A stretch of DNA of 54,970 nucleotides. Origin: Mesorhizobium sp. B2-4-15 (lineage in GTDB: Bacteria; Pseudomonadota; Alphaproteobacteria; Rhizobiales; Rhizobiaceae). The notes under the pieces were generated by a model that was given only the letters and a program-made list of their open reading frames with translations, was not told the DNA's origin and made no database searches. A program made the position numbers and the translations under genes. How positions within the stretch are numbered: the stretch's first letter is position 1; every line of letters starts with the position of its first letter. Positions 38,348 through 47,523 of this stretch are shown here, piece after piece. The stretch spans positions 1 through 54,970 of the forward strand of contig NZ_VFUZ01000034.1 of the NCBI RefSeq assembly GCF_006658505.1. The letters are read 5' to 3'.

Positions 38348-39151
38348 TTGAGCGATATTTTTTCCAGGATCGAGCATTCGCGCACCGCCGACGAGGTGGT
38401 GCAGCAGATCGAGAGCCTCATCCTCGAAGGCGTGCTGCGCACGGGCGACCGGTTGCCGGGCGAGCGCGAGCTGGCACGCCAATTCGACGTGTCGCGGCCG
38501 ATCCTGCGCGATGCGCTGAAGGCGCTCGAAGGACGCGGCCTGCTGACCACGCGCCCAGGCGGTGGCACGCATGTCGCCGACATTATCGGCCAGTTGTTCA
38601 CCAAACCGGTGGCGGACCTGATCTCGATGCATCGCAAGGCGGTGACCGACTATCTGGAATACCGCCGCGAGATCGAAGGCATAGCCGCCGAATATGCGGC
38701 GCGGCGCGCCACCCCCGAGGATCTTGCGCTGCTCGACCGCATCATGGCGCGCATGGACGAGGCGCATCGCACCGGCGATTTCGACGACGAGGCCGAAATC
38801 GACGTCGAGTTCCATCACGCGATCTGCGAATGCGCGCACAACATCCTGCTGCTGCACACGCTGCGCTCCTGCTACCGGCTGCTGTCGGAAGGCGTGTTCC
38901 AGAACCGGCTGCTGGTGTTCACCGTGCCCGGCGCGCGCGAGGCGCTGCTTGCGCAACACCGGGCGATCCATGCCGCGGTGAAGGCCGGCGATCCAGCCGG
39001 AGCCCGTCAGGCGGCGATGGACCATATGACCTATGTCGAGCGGTCGATGGCGGAAGCCGAGCGCAGCGGCGACTGGCAACGCGTGTCGCGGCTCAGACTG
39101 CGGCAGCGCTCGGAGGCCGGCGATACCGAACCAGCACGCAGACGCTCCTAG
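38348..39151 (+). CDS. GntR/FadR-type regulator, LldR-like
   Basis: A regulator of about 267 residues with an N-terminal GntR winged helix (LPGERELARQFDVSRPILRDALKALEGRGLLTTRPGGGTHV) and a C-terminal FCD ligand domain. The FCD metal-site residues appear in EIDVEFHHAICECAHN and ALLAQHRAIHAAV. No ATG fits, so I use the TTG at 38348, which begins LSDIFSRIEHSRTADEVV. A TTG at 38294 would put the start inside the putative operator. The gene lies 25 bases before lldD, and FCD members of this type respond to lactate or glycolate. It is therefore the likely regulator of lldD and perhaps of glcD. Confidence 0.88.
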   Translation: MSDIFSRIEHSRTADEVVQQIESLILEGVLRTGDRLPGERELARQFDVSRPILRDALKALEGRGLLTTRPGGGTHVADIIGQLFTKPVADLISMHRKAVTDYLEYRREIEGIAAEYAARRATPEDLALLDRIMARMDEAHRTGDFDDEAEIDVEFHHAICECAHNILLLHTLRSCYRLLSEGVFQNRLLVFTVPGAREALLAQHRAIHAAVKAGDPAGARQAAMDHMTYVERSMAEAERSGDWQRVSRLRLRQRSEAGDTEPARRRS

Positions 39152-39176
39152 TCAATTCGATCAAGCGGGGACCATC

Positions 39177-40313
39177 ATGAGCGACATTCTCACCATCGCA
39201 GACCTCAAGGATCTCGCGCGCCGGCGCGTGCCCAAGATGTTCTTCGACTATGCCGACTCCGGTGCCTGGACCGAGAGCACCTATCGCGCAAACGAGGAAG
39301 ACTTCCAGAAGATCAAGTTCCGCCAGCGCGTGCTGGTCGACATGAGCAACCGCTCGCTGGAATCAACCATGATCGGCCAGAAAGTGTCGATGCCGGTGGC
39401 CCTGGCGCCGACGGGCCTGACCGGGATGCAGCACGCCGATGGCGAGATGCTGGCGGCGCAGGCCGCCGAGGAATTCGGTGTGCCCTTCACGCTGTCGACG
39501 ATGAGCATCTGCTCGATCGAGGATGTCGCCTCGGTGACGAAGAAGCCATTCTGGTTCCAGCTCTATGTTCTGCGCGACAAGGATTTCGTGCTCGACCTGA
39601 TCGACCGGGCGAAGGCGGCGAAATGCTCGGCGCTGGTGCTGACGCTCGACCTGCAGATCCTCGGCCAGCGCCACAAGGATGTCCGCAACGGGCTTTCGGC
39701 GCCGCCCAAGATGACGCTGACCAACATCATCGACTTGGCCCTCAAACCGCGCTGGTGCCTGGGCATTGCCGGCACCAAGCGTCGCACCTTCCGCAACATC
39801 GTCGGCCATGCCAAGGGCGTCGGCGATGTCTCTTCGCTGTCGTCCTGGACGACGGAGCAGTTCGATCCGCAGCTGTCGTGGAAGGACGTGGCGTGGATCA
39901 AGGAGCGCTGGGGCGGCAAGCTGATCCTGAAAGGCATCCTCGACAAGGAAGACGCGCTGATGGCGGCCAGGACCGGCGCCGACGCGATCATCGTTTCCAA
40001 CCATGGCGGGCGTCAGCTCGATGGTGCGTCATCGTCGATCATGGTGCTTGAGGAAATCGCCGATGCGGTCGGCGATCAGATCGAGGTCCATATGGATGGC
40101 GGCATCCGCTCCGGCCAGGACGTGTTGAAAGCGCTTTGCCTCGGCGCCAAGGGCACCTATATCGGCCGGCCATTTCTTTACGGCCTGGGCGCGCTCGGCA
40201 AGGAAGGGGTTACCAAAGCGTTGGAAATCATCCGCAAGGAGATGGACATCACGCTGGCGCTGTGCGGAAAGCGTTTGGTCACCGACATGGGCAAGGACCA
40301 GCTCCGGCGCTAG
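39177..40313 (+). CDS. lldD: FMN-dependent L-lactate dehydrogenase
   Basis: A 378-residue member of the FMN alpha-hydroxy-acid dehydrogenase family, a membrane-associated enzyme oxidising L-lactate to pyruvate with quinone as acceptor. The N-terminus (TIADLKDLARRRVPKMFFDYADSGAW) and MPVALAPTGLTGM are typical. The FMN/substrate site is seen in LILKGILDKEDA, the active His and Arg in SNHGGRQLDGA, and the phosphate loop in DGGIRSGQDVLKAL and GRPFLYG. It follows the GntR regulator by 25 bases and precedes a phosphatase gene by three bases. Related 2-hydroxy acids could be used. Confidence 0.93.
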   Translation: MSDILTIADLKDLARRRVPKMFFDYADSGAWTESTYRANEEDFQKIKFRQRVLVDMSNRSLESTMIGQKVSMPVALAPTGLTGMQHADGEMLAAQAAEEFGVPFTLSTMSICSIEDVASVTKKPFWFQLYVLRDKDFVLDLIDRAKAAKCSALVLTLDLQILGQRHKDVRNGLSAPPKMTLTNIIDLALKPRWCLGIAGTKRRTFRNIVGHAKGVGDVSSLSSWTTEQFDPQLSWKDVAWIKERWGGKLILKGILDKEDALMAARTGADAIIVSNHGGRQLDGASSSIMVLEEIADAVGDQIEVHMDGGIRSGQDVLKALCLGAKGTYIGRPFLYGLGALGKEGVTKALEIIRKEMDITLALCGKRLVTDMGKDQLRR

Positions 40314-40316
40314 TCA

Positions 40317-41114
40317 GTGACATCCGACCACGGAGACCACGAGAAATTGGCGGAACCCGGCATCCATTTCCTCGACGCGTATGGGCCGGATGGTGTGCGT
40401 CTCTACGCGATCGGCGACGTGCATGGCCGGCTCGACCTGCTGGCCGCCATGCACCGGCGGATCGAGAGCGAGTTGGAGTGGCAACCGGCTCGCGACTGGC
40501 GGGTGATTCACCTCGGCGACTATGTCGACCGTGGGCCGGACTCCGGGGGTGTCATCGATTTTCTGATCGAGGCGCGCGAACGCGATCCGCGCAATCTGAT
40601 GCTCGCCGGCAACCATGACACCGGCTTTCTCGATTTTCTGAGAACCCCTGACCCGGAAGGGCTTTTCATGCGCTATGGCGGCGTCCAGACGGCGCTGTCC
40701 TATGGGGTGTCGCTCGCCGCCGACGCCGGTTGGTTCGGCAAGATGGAGACGATGAGACGGGGGCACGCGGCCCTCCTCGAAGCCGTGCCGCAAAGCCATA
40801 TCGACTTCCTGCGCTCGCTGCCCTTCTCAGTGAGCTTCGGCGACTTCTTCTTCTGCCATGCCGGTATCAGGCCCGGCATTCCCCTGGAGAAGCAAAACCC
40901 GCAGGACCTGATCTGGATCCGTGACGTTTTCCACGATCACACCGGCCTCTTCCCCAAGATCGTGGTGCACGGCCACACCCCGGTCCCTGAGGCGGAGGTG
41001 ATGGCCAACCGCGTCAATGTCGACACGCTTGCCTGGCAATCAGGCATGCTTACCGCGCTCGTCGTGGACGGAGCGGACAAACGCATCCTGGAAATGGCGA
41101 TAAAGGAAGCTTGA
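40317..41114 (+). CDS. Calcineurin-like metallophosphoesterase
   Basis: A 265-residue PPP-type phosphatase with the full metal-binding series GDVHGRLDLL, HLGDYVDRGPDSGG, LAGNHD and VVHGHTPVPE. Such proteins are Ser/Thr phosphatases or dinucleoside tetraphosphate hydrolases. The start is GTG three bases after the lldD stop, suggesting translational coupling, though no ribosome site stands out. The link to lactate metabolism is positional only. Confidence 0.87.
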   Translation: MTSDHGDHEKLAEPGIHFLDAYGPDGVRLYAIGDVHGRLDLLAAMHRRIESELEWQPARDWRVIHLGDYVDRGPDSGGVIDFLIEARERDPRNLMLAGNHDTGFLDFLRTPDPEGLFMRYGGVQTALSYGVSLAADAGWFGKMETMRRGHAALLEAVPQSHIDFLRSLPFSVSFGDFFFCHAGIRPGIPLEKQNPQDLIWIRDVFHDHTGLFPKIVVHGHTPVPEAEVMANRVNVDTLAWQSGMLTALVVDGADKRILEMAIKEA

Positions 41115-41151
41115 GCGGCGCGCGCTAGAGGACGCGAGAGAGGCTCCGGCT

Positions 41152-41292
41152 TTAGCGAAGGGAGGCGGTGACGCCGTAGCCGTCGACGGCGTTGTGGTTG
41201 TTGGCTGCATCCGCGGCATAAATACCCAGGCCGCAAAGCACGATGGCGGACAGCATGGCAAAGGACAGAAGCGCTGCTTTCACGGAAGTCAT
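41152..41292 (-). CDS. Small secreted or membrane peptide, 46 residues
   Basis: A short frame encoding MTSVKAALLSFAMLSAIVLC, then a Gly-rich turn, AADAANNHNAVDGYG and a stop. The N-terminus is a convincing signal peptide or membrane helix, with possible cleavage after AADA. The ribosome site is weak (AGAG close to the start). It is convergent with the phosphatase gene. I recognise no family. The compact signal-plus-tail design makes a real gene likelier than chance, but this is unproven. Confidence 0.45.
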   Translation of the reverse strand: MTSVKAALLSFAMLSAIVLCGLGIYAADAANNHNAVDGYGVTASLR

Positions 41293-41576
41293 CTCTTGTT
41301 GAGCTTTCTGCATCTGTGCATGGGACGGTTACCAATGCGTTGAAACGGAGAATTCGCTTCAAATTTTCGGCGATTTCGCGCTTCTAGGCATGTTCTGTAT
41401 CGGAGGTGTGTCGCACGGGTCACACAAAAGGTTCATCGCGGTTGCACTGCCGATGCAGAGCGCGCGCCTTCTAGGACAGCGGGCGGACACAAGCCAAGGA
41501 TGAAAGGTGTTTTCCCCAGACGGATTCAGGGCCGCGTGCCAATTATGTCACGCGGCGGGCTGCGGAGGGCGGATGC

Positions 41577-42275
41577 TCAGATGGTCGCGACCCAGGCGCG
41601 AGCAATGGCAAGGCCGGCGGCATCCGCGTCGGGGCCGTTGCGGGCCATTTCGCCGTCAAGCTTGCCTGCCCAGTCGGGATGGCGCGCGGCGATAACGGGC
41701 GCGAAGGAGGAACTCCAGTCCTTGACCATCGGCCGGTCGGCCTCGAAATGGAACTGGAAGCCGTAGACCGCGCGGCCGACACGAAACGCCTGATTCTCGG
41801 CGACGTGATTGCCGGCGAGCCGCACGGCGTTTTCCGGCAGTTCGAACGTGTCGTCGTGCCACTGGAAGATCGGGAATTTTTCAGGCAGCGCGGCCAATAC
41901 CGGATCGGCCTTGGCGTCCGGCGTCAGCGAAACGCCGTGCCAGCCGAATTCGTTGGCGCCGCCGATGCGGTTCTCGCCGCCGAAGGCGCGGGCGACGAGC
42001 TGACTGCCGAGGCAGATGCCGAGCACGGCGCGATCCTTGCCGGCGAAATCGCGGGTCAGTTCCAGCAACGTCGGGAAATAGGGATATTCATCGTCGGCCA
42101 GCGCATTCTGGCCGCCGCCGAGCACCACCATGGCATCGTGGCCAGTCGCGTCGTCCGGCAGCGGATCGCCCTTGTAGGGCAGGCGCACATCGAGATCGGC
42201 ACCCGCTTCCGCGAGTGCGGCACCAACCTGGCCGAGGCCGGTATTGTCGTAGTTCTGGACCACCAGCACCCGCAT
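41577..42275 (-). CDS. Class I glutamine amidotransferase-like protein
   Basis: A 232-residue stand-alone GATase1 domain resembling the GuaA amidotransferase half. The nucleophile elbow is GICLGSQLVARAFGG, and the catalytic His lies in YGFQFHFEAD. Such proteins are often annotated as GMP synthase-like but lack the ATPase domain, so they probably act on gamma-glutamyl compounds or small amides. The ATG at 42275 is used instead of an upstream TTG; AAGGT lies nearby. The preceding 284 bases (41293-41576) hold no supported gene. It is divergent from the unknown gene at 42365. Confidence 0.85.
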   Translation of the reverse strand: MRVLVVQNYDNTGLGQVGAALAEAGADLDVRLPYKGDPLPDDATGHDAMVVLGGGQNALADDEYPYFPTLLELTRDFAGKDRAVLGICLGSQLVARAFGGENRIGGANEFGWHGVSLTPDAKADPVLAALPEKFPIFQWHDDTFELPENAVRLAGNHVAENQAFRVGRAVYGFQFHFEADRPMVKDWSSSFAPVIAARHPDWAGKLDGEMARNGPDADAAGLAIARAWVATI

Positions 42276-42364
42276 CCGCAAAACCTTGCTGACATCAAAA
42301 TGATGCGAGGAGCGATATCATGCCGCTAGTGTCGCAGCCAAGATGCGTATCCTGGGAGAGAACT

Positions 42365-43000
42365 ATGCCACTGCAGAACCGGGTCGATCCGTTCGGCGCC
42401 ATCCACGCCGTGCCCGAGCGCGGCCTGTTCACCGGCAATCGCGGCATCATCCACGATCCCGAAACGAAGACCCTGTTGAAGAAACGTTGGGCCTTGCAGG
42501 CGTGGATCATCTGCGTGTGCCAGTTCCGCAACGTGCGGCGCGAGCCGATGGGCCGCAACCGGCCGGGTGGCAAGCCCGGCTGGACCGAGCTGTTTTTCCT
42601 CGACGAGGTGACGGCGCTGGCCGCGGGTCACCGGCCTTGTTTCTTTTGCCAGCGCGAGCGGGCCAGGGATTTTGTCGGCCACTTCGGCAAGGCCTTCGGC
42701 ATTGCCGAACCGCGCGCGCCGCAGGTCGATAGGCGATTGCACAAGGAGCGGCTGGCTTCCGGCGGGCAAGCGGTGAAGCTCGATCGCACGTCGATCATGG
42801 CCCTGCCGGACGGCACGATGATCGCGGCCGGCAACAGGCCCTACGCGCTGCGTGACGGTGCGGCGCTGCCCTGGAGTTTCGGCGGTTATGGGCCGGCGAT
42901 CGGCCTCGACGCACCCGACCTTGCCGATCCGTTCATGATCACGCCGATGACGGCCGTGGCCGTGCTTGGCGCCGGGTATCGACCGGCCTGGGCAAGCTGA
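42365..43000 (+). CDS. Hypothetical protein with CxxC-type motif
   Basis: A 211-residue soluble protein I cannot assign. It has PCFFCQRERARDF, which could hold a metal, a basic Pro/Gly-rich stretch (MGRNRPGGKPGW), and a C-terminus ending ITPMTAVAVLGAGYRPAW. The repeated RGIIHD and KLDRTSIMALPDG segments suggest a compact beta-rich fold. GGGAGAG lies just before the ATG, so the start is well supported. It is convergent with the GFA-family gene. Confidence 0.7.
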   Translation: MPLQNRVDPFGAIHAVPERGLFTGNRGIIHDPETKTLLKKRWALQAWIICVCQFRNVRREPMGRNRPGGKPGWTELFFLDEVTALAAGHRPCFFCQRERARDFVGHFGKAFGIAEPRAPQVDRRLHKERLASGGQAVKLDRTSIMALPDGTMIAAGNRPYALRDGAALPWSFGGYGPAIGLDAPDLADPFMITPMTAVAVLGAGYRPAWAS

Positions 43001-43009
43001 GCAGTCGCG

Positions 43010-43405
43010 CTACTTCAATTCCGACTGCGGCACCACGGGAACCGCCGGCAACTCATAGTAGTCGCCCGCGGATTCCGGATACAATTGGCTTTCCATTTTC
43101 AGACCGGTCTTGCCGTCTATGGTCCCGGCCCAGACCGAAATGAACGGGCTGCCAACCTGGCGCCAGAACAGATTTCCACCACATACGCAGCAGAAGGCGC
43201 GCTCGGCGTGCTCAGACGATCTGAACCAACGCAGCGTATCGCCTGTGATGGTCGCCCGTTGCTGTTCAACCTGCGTGGCCGCCCCGAAATGGCCGGTTGC
43301 CTTTCTGCACTGATTGCAATGGCAAGCAACGATCGGACGCAGTTCACCGCTCAACTCATAGCTCACGGCACCGCACAAACAGCCGCCTCGTGTAATCCTT
43401 TCCAA
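43010..43405 (-). CDS. GFA/CENP-V-type zinc protein
   Basis: A 131-residue protein of the GFA family (glutathione-dependent formaldehyde-activating-like, Mss4 fold). The zinc ligands are visible in GGCLCGAVSYEL, ACHCNQCRK and FCCVCGGNLFW. Most members have no proven enzymatic role; the fold is the safe call. I used the TTG at 43405 because GGAGG lies upstream at a good distance and the product then begins with the family core (ERITRGGCLCG). The frame stays open another 36 codons with no family match. Confidence 0.8.
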   Translation of the reverse strand: MERITRGGCLCGAVSYELSGELRPIVACHCNQCRKATGHFGAATQVEQQRATITGDTLRWFRSSEHAERAFCCVCGGNLFWRQVGSPFISVWAGTIDGKTGLKMESQLYPESAGDYYELPAVPVVPQSELK

Positions 43406-43554
43406 CCCACGCCTCCAGACCGCATTCTTCTGCACTCCAGACTGCGCGATGGAGCAAAAGACGGGCATCGGCATTCCGACAGCGCCATGTCGTCTTTGCT
43501 GTACGGCCGGCATGCAGGCTTGACGCCACGGGCAGCGTCGACCATTCCTCGGCC

Positions 43555-44295
43555 ATGCGCGCCAATTACAAGATGCAACGCCTGTTCGTGTCCGACGATC
43601 TCGCGGCGGACGTCGAGTTCGATGCCGCTCAGCAGCAGAGCCATTATCTCATGCATGTGCTGCGGCTCGCCGAGGGCGCGGAGATCCTCGTCTTCAATGG
43701 CCGCGATGGCGAATGGTCGGCTGCGATTGCCGCCAAATCAAAAAGGGCGGTGCGGCTGAAAGTGCTGACGCTGCAACGGCCACAGCCGCCACTGCCCAAC
43801 CTCATCTACTGTTTCGCGCCACTGAAGCAGGGCCGCCTCGACTATCTCGTGCAGAAAGCGGTCGAGATGGGCGCGGGCATCCTGCAGCCGGTCATCACCC
43901 AACATACCCAAGTGGCGAAGCCGTCAATCGATCGCCTGCGCGCCAATGTCGTCGAGGCCGCCGAGCAGTGCGGCATCCTGGCGGTGCCGGAGGTTCGCGA
44001 GGCGGAAAGGTTCGAACGCCTGCTGACCGGGTGGGACAAGGAGCGGCGGCTGGTCTTCTGCGACGAGGACGCCTCGACCAACAATCCGCTGCCGGCTTTG
44101 CGGCAGGTGAAGGTGAAGGAGAAGAAGCTGGCGCTGCTGGTCGGGCCGGAAGGCGGCTTTTCCGATGACGAGCGCAAGATGCTGCGCGCCCTGCCCTTCG
44201 TGACCGCCATTCCGCTCGGGCCGCGCATCCTGCGCGCCGACACGGCGGCCGTGGCCGCACTTGCCGTCATGCAGGCGACGATCGGAGATTGGTGA
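43555..44295 (+). CDS. rsmE: 16S rRNA m3U1498 methyltransferase
   Basis: A 246-residue SPOUT-family methyltransferase that modifies U1498 of 16S rRNA with SAM. An N-terminal PUA-like domain (QQSHYLMHVLRLAEGAEILVFNGRDGEW) precedes the knotted SAM domain. The latter has QGRLDYLVQKAVEMGAGILQPV, the EAAEQCGILAVPEV segment and the deep-knot loops LLVGPEGGFSDDE and IPLGPRILRADTAA. The length matches the family. It is followed 142 bases later by gshA on the same strand, an order I recall as common in Rhizobiales. Confidence 0.95.
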   Translation: MRANYKMQRLFVSDDLAADVEFDAAQQQSHYLMHVLRLAEGAEILVFNGRDGEWSAAIAAKSKRAVRLKVLTLQRPQPPLPNLIYCFAPLKQGRLDYLVQKAVEMGAGILQPVITQHTQVAKPSIDRLRANVVEAAEQCGILAVPEVREAERFERLLTGWDKERRLVFCDEDASTNNPLPALRQVKVKEKKLALLVGPEGGFSDDERKMLRALPFVTAIPLGPRILRADTAAVAALAVMQATIGDW

Positions 44296-44437
44296 GGCTC
44301 TTCTTTCTCCCTCCGAGCAAGAAGGCGCGCTCTTCAATTCCTCTTGACCTCTGGCTCAGGATTTTTCGCTTGATCGGCTGCTGACATTTCGTCCATTTAC
44401 CCCCGGCGGCCCTCCGGCTGCTCTTGAGGGCTTGATC

Positions 44438-45811
44438 ATGGCGCGCGACACAACCGATTTCCGGCCCATCGAAGGCGTCGACGAACTCGTCGAGCACCTG
44501 GCCGAGGGCAACAAACCACGTGACAAGTGGCGCATCGGCACCGAGCACGAGAAATTCCCGTTCTATGTCGATGGCAACGCACCGGTGCCCTATGGCGGCG
44601 AACGCGGTATCCGCGCCATCCTCGAAGGCATGCAAAACAAGCTCGGCTGGGATCCGATCATCGATGACGGCCGCATCATCGGCCTGGTCGAGCCAACCGG
44701 ACAAGGGGCGATATCGCTCGAGCCCGGCGGCCAGTTCGAGCTTTCCGGTGCACCGCTGGAGACGATCCACCAGACCTGCCGCGAGGGCAATGCCCATCTG
44801 GCGCAGGTGCGCGAGATCGCCGAGCCGATGGGTATCCGCTTTCTCGGCCTCGGCGGCAGCCCGAAATGGTCACTGGCCGAGACGCCGAAAATGCCGAAGT
44901 CGCGCTATGAGATCATGACGCGCTACATGCCCAAGGTCGGCACCAAGGGCCTCGACATGATGTACCGCACCTGCACGATCCAGGTGAACCTCGACTTCGA
45001 GAGCGAAGCCGACATGCGCCGCAAGATGCAGGTGTCGCTGAAGCTGCAGCCGCTGTCGACGGCGCTGTTCGCCAACTCGCCTTTCACCGAGAGCCGCCCA
45101 AACGGCCTGCAGAGCTGGCGTGGCGACATCTGGCGCGACACCGACAACCAGCGCTCCGGACTGCTCGAATTCTGCTTCTCGCCCGATTTCGGTTTCGTCG
45201 ACTACGTCGAATGGGCGCTCGACGTGCCGATGTATTTCGTCATTCGCGACGGCCGCTATCACGACATGACGCATATCACCTTCCGCCAGTTCATGGCCGG
45301 GGCCGCGCGCAATGAAGTGCCGGACGGTCTGCCGACCATGGGCGATTGGGCGAACCACCTGTCGACGTTGTTCCCGGACGTGCGGCTGAAGCGCTTCCTC
45401 GAAATGCGCGGCGCCGACGGCGGCCCTTGGCGGCGCATCTGCGCGCTGCCGGCCTTCTGGGTCGGGCTGCTCTACGACGAGGCCGCGCTCGACGCGGCCG
45501 AGGCGTTGACCTCGAGCTGGACTTACGAGGAAGTTCTGGCGATGCGCAACGCGGTGCCCGAGCAAGGCATTTCCGCGCCCTTCCGCAACGCCACGCTGCG
45601 CGAGATGGCGCGCGATGTGCTGGCCATTTCGCGCCTGGGGCTGAAGAACCGCGGCAAGAAGAACCGCGACGGCTATGACGAGACGTCGTTCCTCAACACG
45701 CTCGACGAGGTCGTGGCGCGCGGCACCACCAGCGCCGAGGAGATGCTTTCCGCTTACCACACGCGCTGGGGCGGCTCGATCGAGCCTGTGTTCATGGAAT
45801 ACGCCTACTGA
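44438..45811 (+). CDS. gshA: Glutamate-cysteine ligase, plant/alphaproteobacterial type
   Basis: A 457-residue enzyme for the first step of glutathione synthesis, joining glutamate and cysteine with ATP. The sequence is the GCS2 type shared by alphaproteobacteria and plants. Conserved segments include WRIGTEHEKFPFYVD, GLVEPTGQGAISLEPGGQFELSGAPL, MYRTCTIQVNLDFESE, FANSPFTESRPNGLQSWR and RRICALPAFWVGLLYD. The ATG at 44438 follows GAGGG; a TTG two codons earlier is less likely. It stands between rsmE and the DUF937 gene. Confidence 0.95.
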   Translation: MARDTTDFRPIEGVDELVEHLAEGNKPRDKWRIGTEHEKFPFYVDGNAPVPYGGERGIRAILEGMQNKLGWDPIIDDGRIIGLVEPTGQGAISLEPGGQFELSGAPLETIHQTCREGNAHLAQVREIAEPMGIRFLGLGGSPKWSLAETPKMPKSRYEIMTRYMPKVGTKGLDMMYRTCTIQVNLDFESEADMRRKMQVSLKLQPLSTALFANSPFTESRPNGLQSWRGDIWRDTDNQRSGLLEFCFSPDFGFVDYVEWALDVPMYFVIRDGRYHDMTHITFRQFMAGAARNEVPDGLPTMGDWANHLSTLFPDVRLKRFLEMRGADGGPWRRICALPAFWVGLLYDEAALDAAEALTSSWTYEEVLAMRNAVPEQGISAPFRNATLREMARDVLAISRLGLKNRGKKNRDGYDETSFLNTLDEVVARGTTSAEEMLSAYHTRWGGSIEPVFMEYAY

Positions 45812-45901
45812 CCCGGCGCGTTGAGGAGCGGCAAAACCCGCTTCAATAGAGTGATGAAACGAACTAGGCTCTCAGCCGAGGATTTCCCGGAGGAGACGCC
45901 G

Positions 45902-46891
45902 ATGCCTACCTTGTTCGACATGCTGACGCAGGCCCAGAACGGCAACGGCATGCAGGCGCTTGCCCAGCAATACGGGCTTTCGATGCAGCAGACGCAGGCG
46001 GCGGTCGCCGCGCTGCTGCCGGCCTTTTCGCAAGGGTTGCAGCGCAACACCGCCGATCCCTACGGGCTCGGCGCGTTCATGACCGCGATGGCCAGCGGCC
46101 AGCACGCCAAGTATTTCGAGGATGCGACGCGCGCCTTCTCGCCGCAAGGCGTCGACGAAGGCAACGGCATTCTGGGACACCTGTTCGGCTCGAAAGAGCT
46201 TTCGCGCGCCGTGGCCAGCCAGGCAGCGCAAGCGAGCGGCGTCAGCCAGCAGATCCTGCAGCAGATGCTTCCCGCGATCGCCTCGATGGTGATGGGCGGC
46301 CTGTTCAAGCAGACGACGGACCAGTTGACGGGAGTTCCGATGCAGGCCGCAGGCGGCTTCGGCGGCGGCAATCCGCTCGGCGAGATCATCGAGCAGATGA
46401 TGCGGCAGGGTGGCGGCATGCAGGCGCCGCCGCCCCAGGCCCCGATGGACAACCCGCTTGGCAAGGTCTTGCAGGATATGTTTGGCGGCACGCCGCAAAC
46501 GCAAAGCCAGCCGCTGCCGGCCCCCAATCCCTATGGCGACAATCCGCTCGGCAAGGTGCTGCAGGACATGTTCGGTGGCGCTGCCCAGCAACCACGGAAC
46601 CGGCCGCAGCCGCAGCAGACACAGAGCCCTTACGGCGACAATCCGCTGGGAAAAATGTTCGAGGAGATGCTGCGCGGCGGGAGTGGATTTGGCAGCGGAC
46701 AGCCGGCGCCCGAGACACCGCAGCAGCGTCAGGCACCACAGCCGCAGACCAACCCGAGCGGCAGGCCGAGGAATCCATTCGACGATATCTTCGGCAAGAT
46801 GTTCGAGACCGGCGCCCAGCAGCGCGACGAATACCAGAAGAGCGTGGAAACGATCTTCGACCAGTTCAAGCGCGACATGGACCGCCGGTAG
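45902..46891 (+). CDS. DUF937 protein with C-terminal NPLG repeats
   Basis: A 329-residue protein. The N-terminal half is a DUF937-type helical domain (LFDMLTQAQNGNGMQALAQQYGLSMQQTQAAVAALLPAFSQGL). The C-terminal half has five copies of a short unit around NPLGKVLQDMFGG, separated by Gln/Pro-rich linkers: NPLGEIIEQM, NPLGKVLQDM twice, NPLGKMFEEM and NPFDDIFGKM. Each unit would form a small amphipathic helix. The ATG at 45902 has GGAGGAG upstream. Function is unknown; the layout suggests repeated short docking sites on a flexible tail. It is convergent with the DUF1127 gene. Confidence 0.8.
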   Translation: MPTLFDMLTQAQNGNGMQALAQQYGLSMQQTQAAVAALLPAFSQGLQRNTADPYGLGAFMTAMASGQHAKYFEDATRAFSPQGVDEGNGILGHLFGSKELSRAVASQAAQASGVSQQILQQMLPAIASMVMGGLFKQTTDQLTGVPMQAAGGFGGGNPLGEIIEQMMRQGGGMQAPPPQAPMDNPLGKVLQDMFGGTPQTQSQPLPAPNPYGDNPLGKVLQDMFGGAAQQPRNRPQPQQTQSPYGDNPLGKMFEEMLRGGSGFGSGQPAPETPQQRQAPQPQTNPSGRPRNPFDDIFGKMFETGAQQRDEYQKSVETIFDQFKRDMDRR

Positions 46892-46932
46892 GGCGCCACG
46901 CTACAACCCACCATTTTCGAGCAAGCCGAAAA

Positions 46933-46961
46933 GAAAAGCCCGGTCCTTGGGAGGACCGGGC
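46933..46961 (-). terminator. Rho-independent terminator for the DUF1127 gene
   Basis: GCCCGGTCCT pairs exactly with AGGACCGGGC around a four-base loop. On the minus strand the stem is followed by TTTTCTTTTC. It lies about 95 bases after the DUF1127 stop and faces the end of the DUF937 gene. Confidence 0.85.
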
Positions 46962-47055
46962 AATGTGCAGGCAGGCCGGCGGGGAACCGGCAGGGAGTGG
47001 AGAGCCTGCAGAACCTTGGTTGCGCTGACCCCTCAAAAGGTTCAACGGGAACCAA

Positions 47056-47346
47056 TCAGGCCACCTTGCGGGCGATGTCCTCGATCGTTGCGACGCGATC
47101 GCTGGCAATCTCACGCAAGATCACCGTCGGGTCGCGGCCAAACGGCACGTCGATGGCGACATGCAGGTCGGCGCGCGTCAGGCCGATATCGGCGAGTTCG
47201 GCATCCGACATCTCGCCAAGGCGATAGAAGGCGCGGCGATTTTTCCAGGCGCGGTAGGCTTTGGAGACGGTATTTGCCACGCGCGTCGCAACGGCCGGAC
47301 GCGTGGTGATGCGCGAGGTCTCGGTGGCGAAATCGATCGTGGTCAT
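47056..47346 (-). CDS. DUF1127 small protein
   Basis: A 96-residue basic protein with the DUF1127 core: RAWKNRRAFYRLGEMSDAELADIGLTRADL. Small DUF1127 proteins in Rhizobiales are linked to phosphate and carbon metabolism and RNA-related control in published work, but the mechanism is incompletely known. This member carries an N-terminal extension of about 35 residues and a C-terminal tail of about 25. The start is set by AAGGAGG directly upstream of the ATG. It is divergent from a LysR regulator. Confidence 0.88.
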   Translation of the reverse strand: MTTIDFATETSRITTRPAVATRVANTVSKAYRAWKNRRAFYRLGEMSDAELADIGLTRADLHVAIDVPFGRDPTVILREIASDRVATIEDIARKVA

Positions 47347-47523
47347 GTCAGCCTCCTTCGGAGTCGAGCGGACGAAGCCGGGCAAGCGGCGCCAGTGACA
47401 GGTGCCGCTCCGGTTTCGATTCACATGCTTTCATGTGGACAATGCCAATTTGCCATCGACCAATTGATTAATCCAACGAATGTTTCTAATCCTAGGCATC
47501 AACATCAATGATGGATCACGCCG

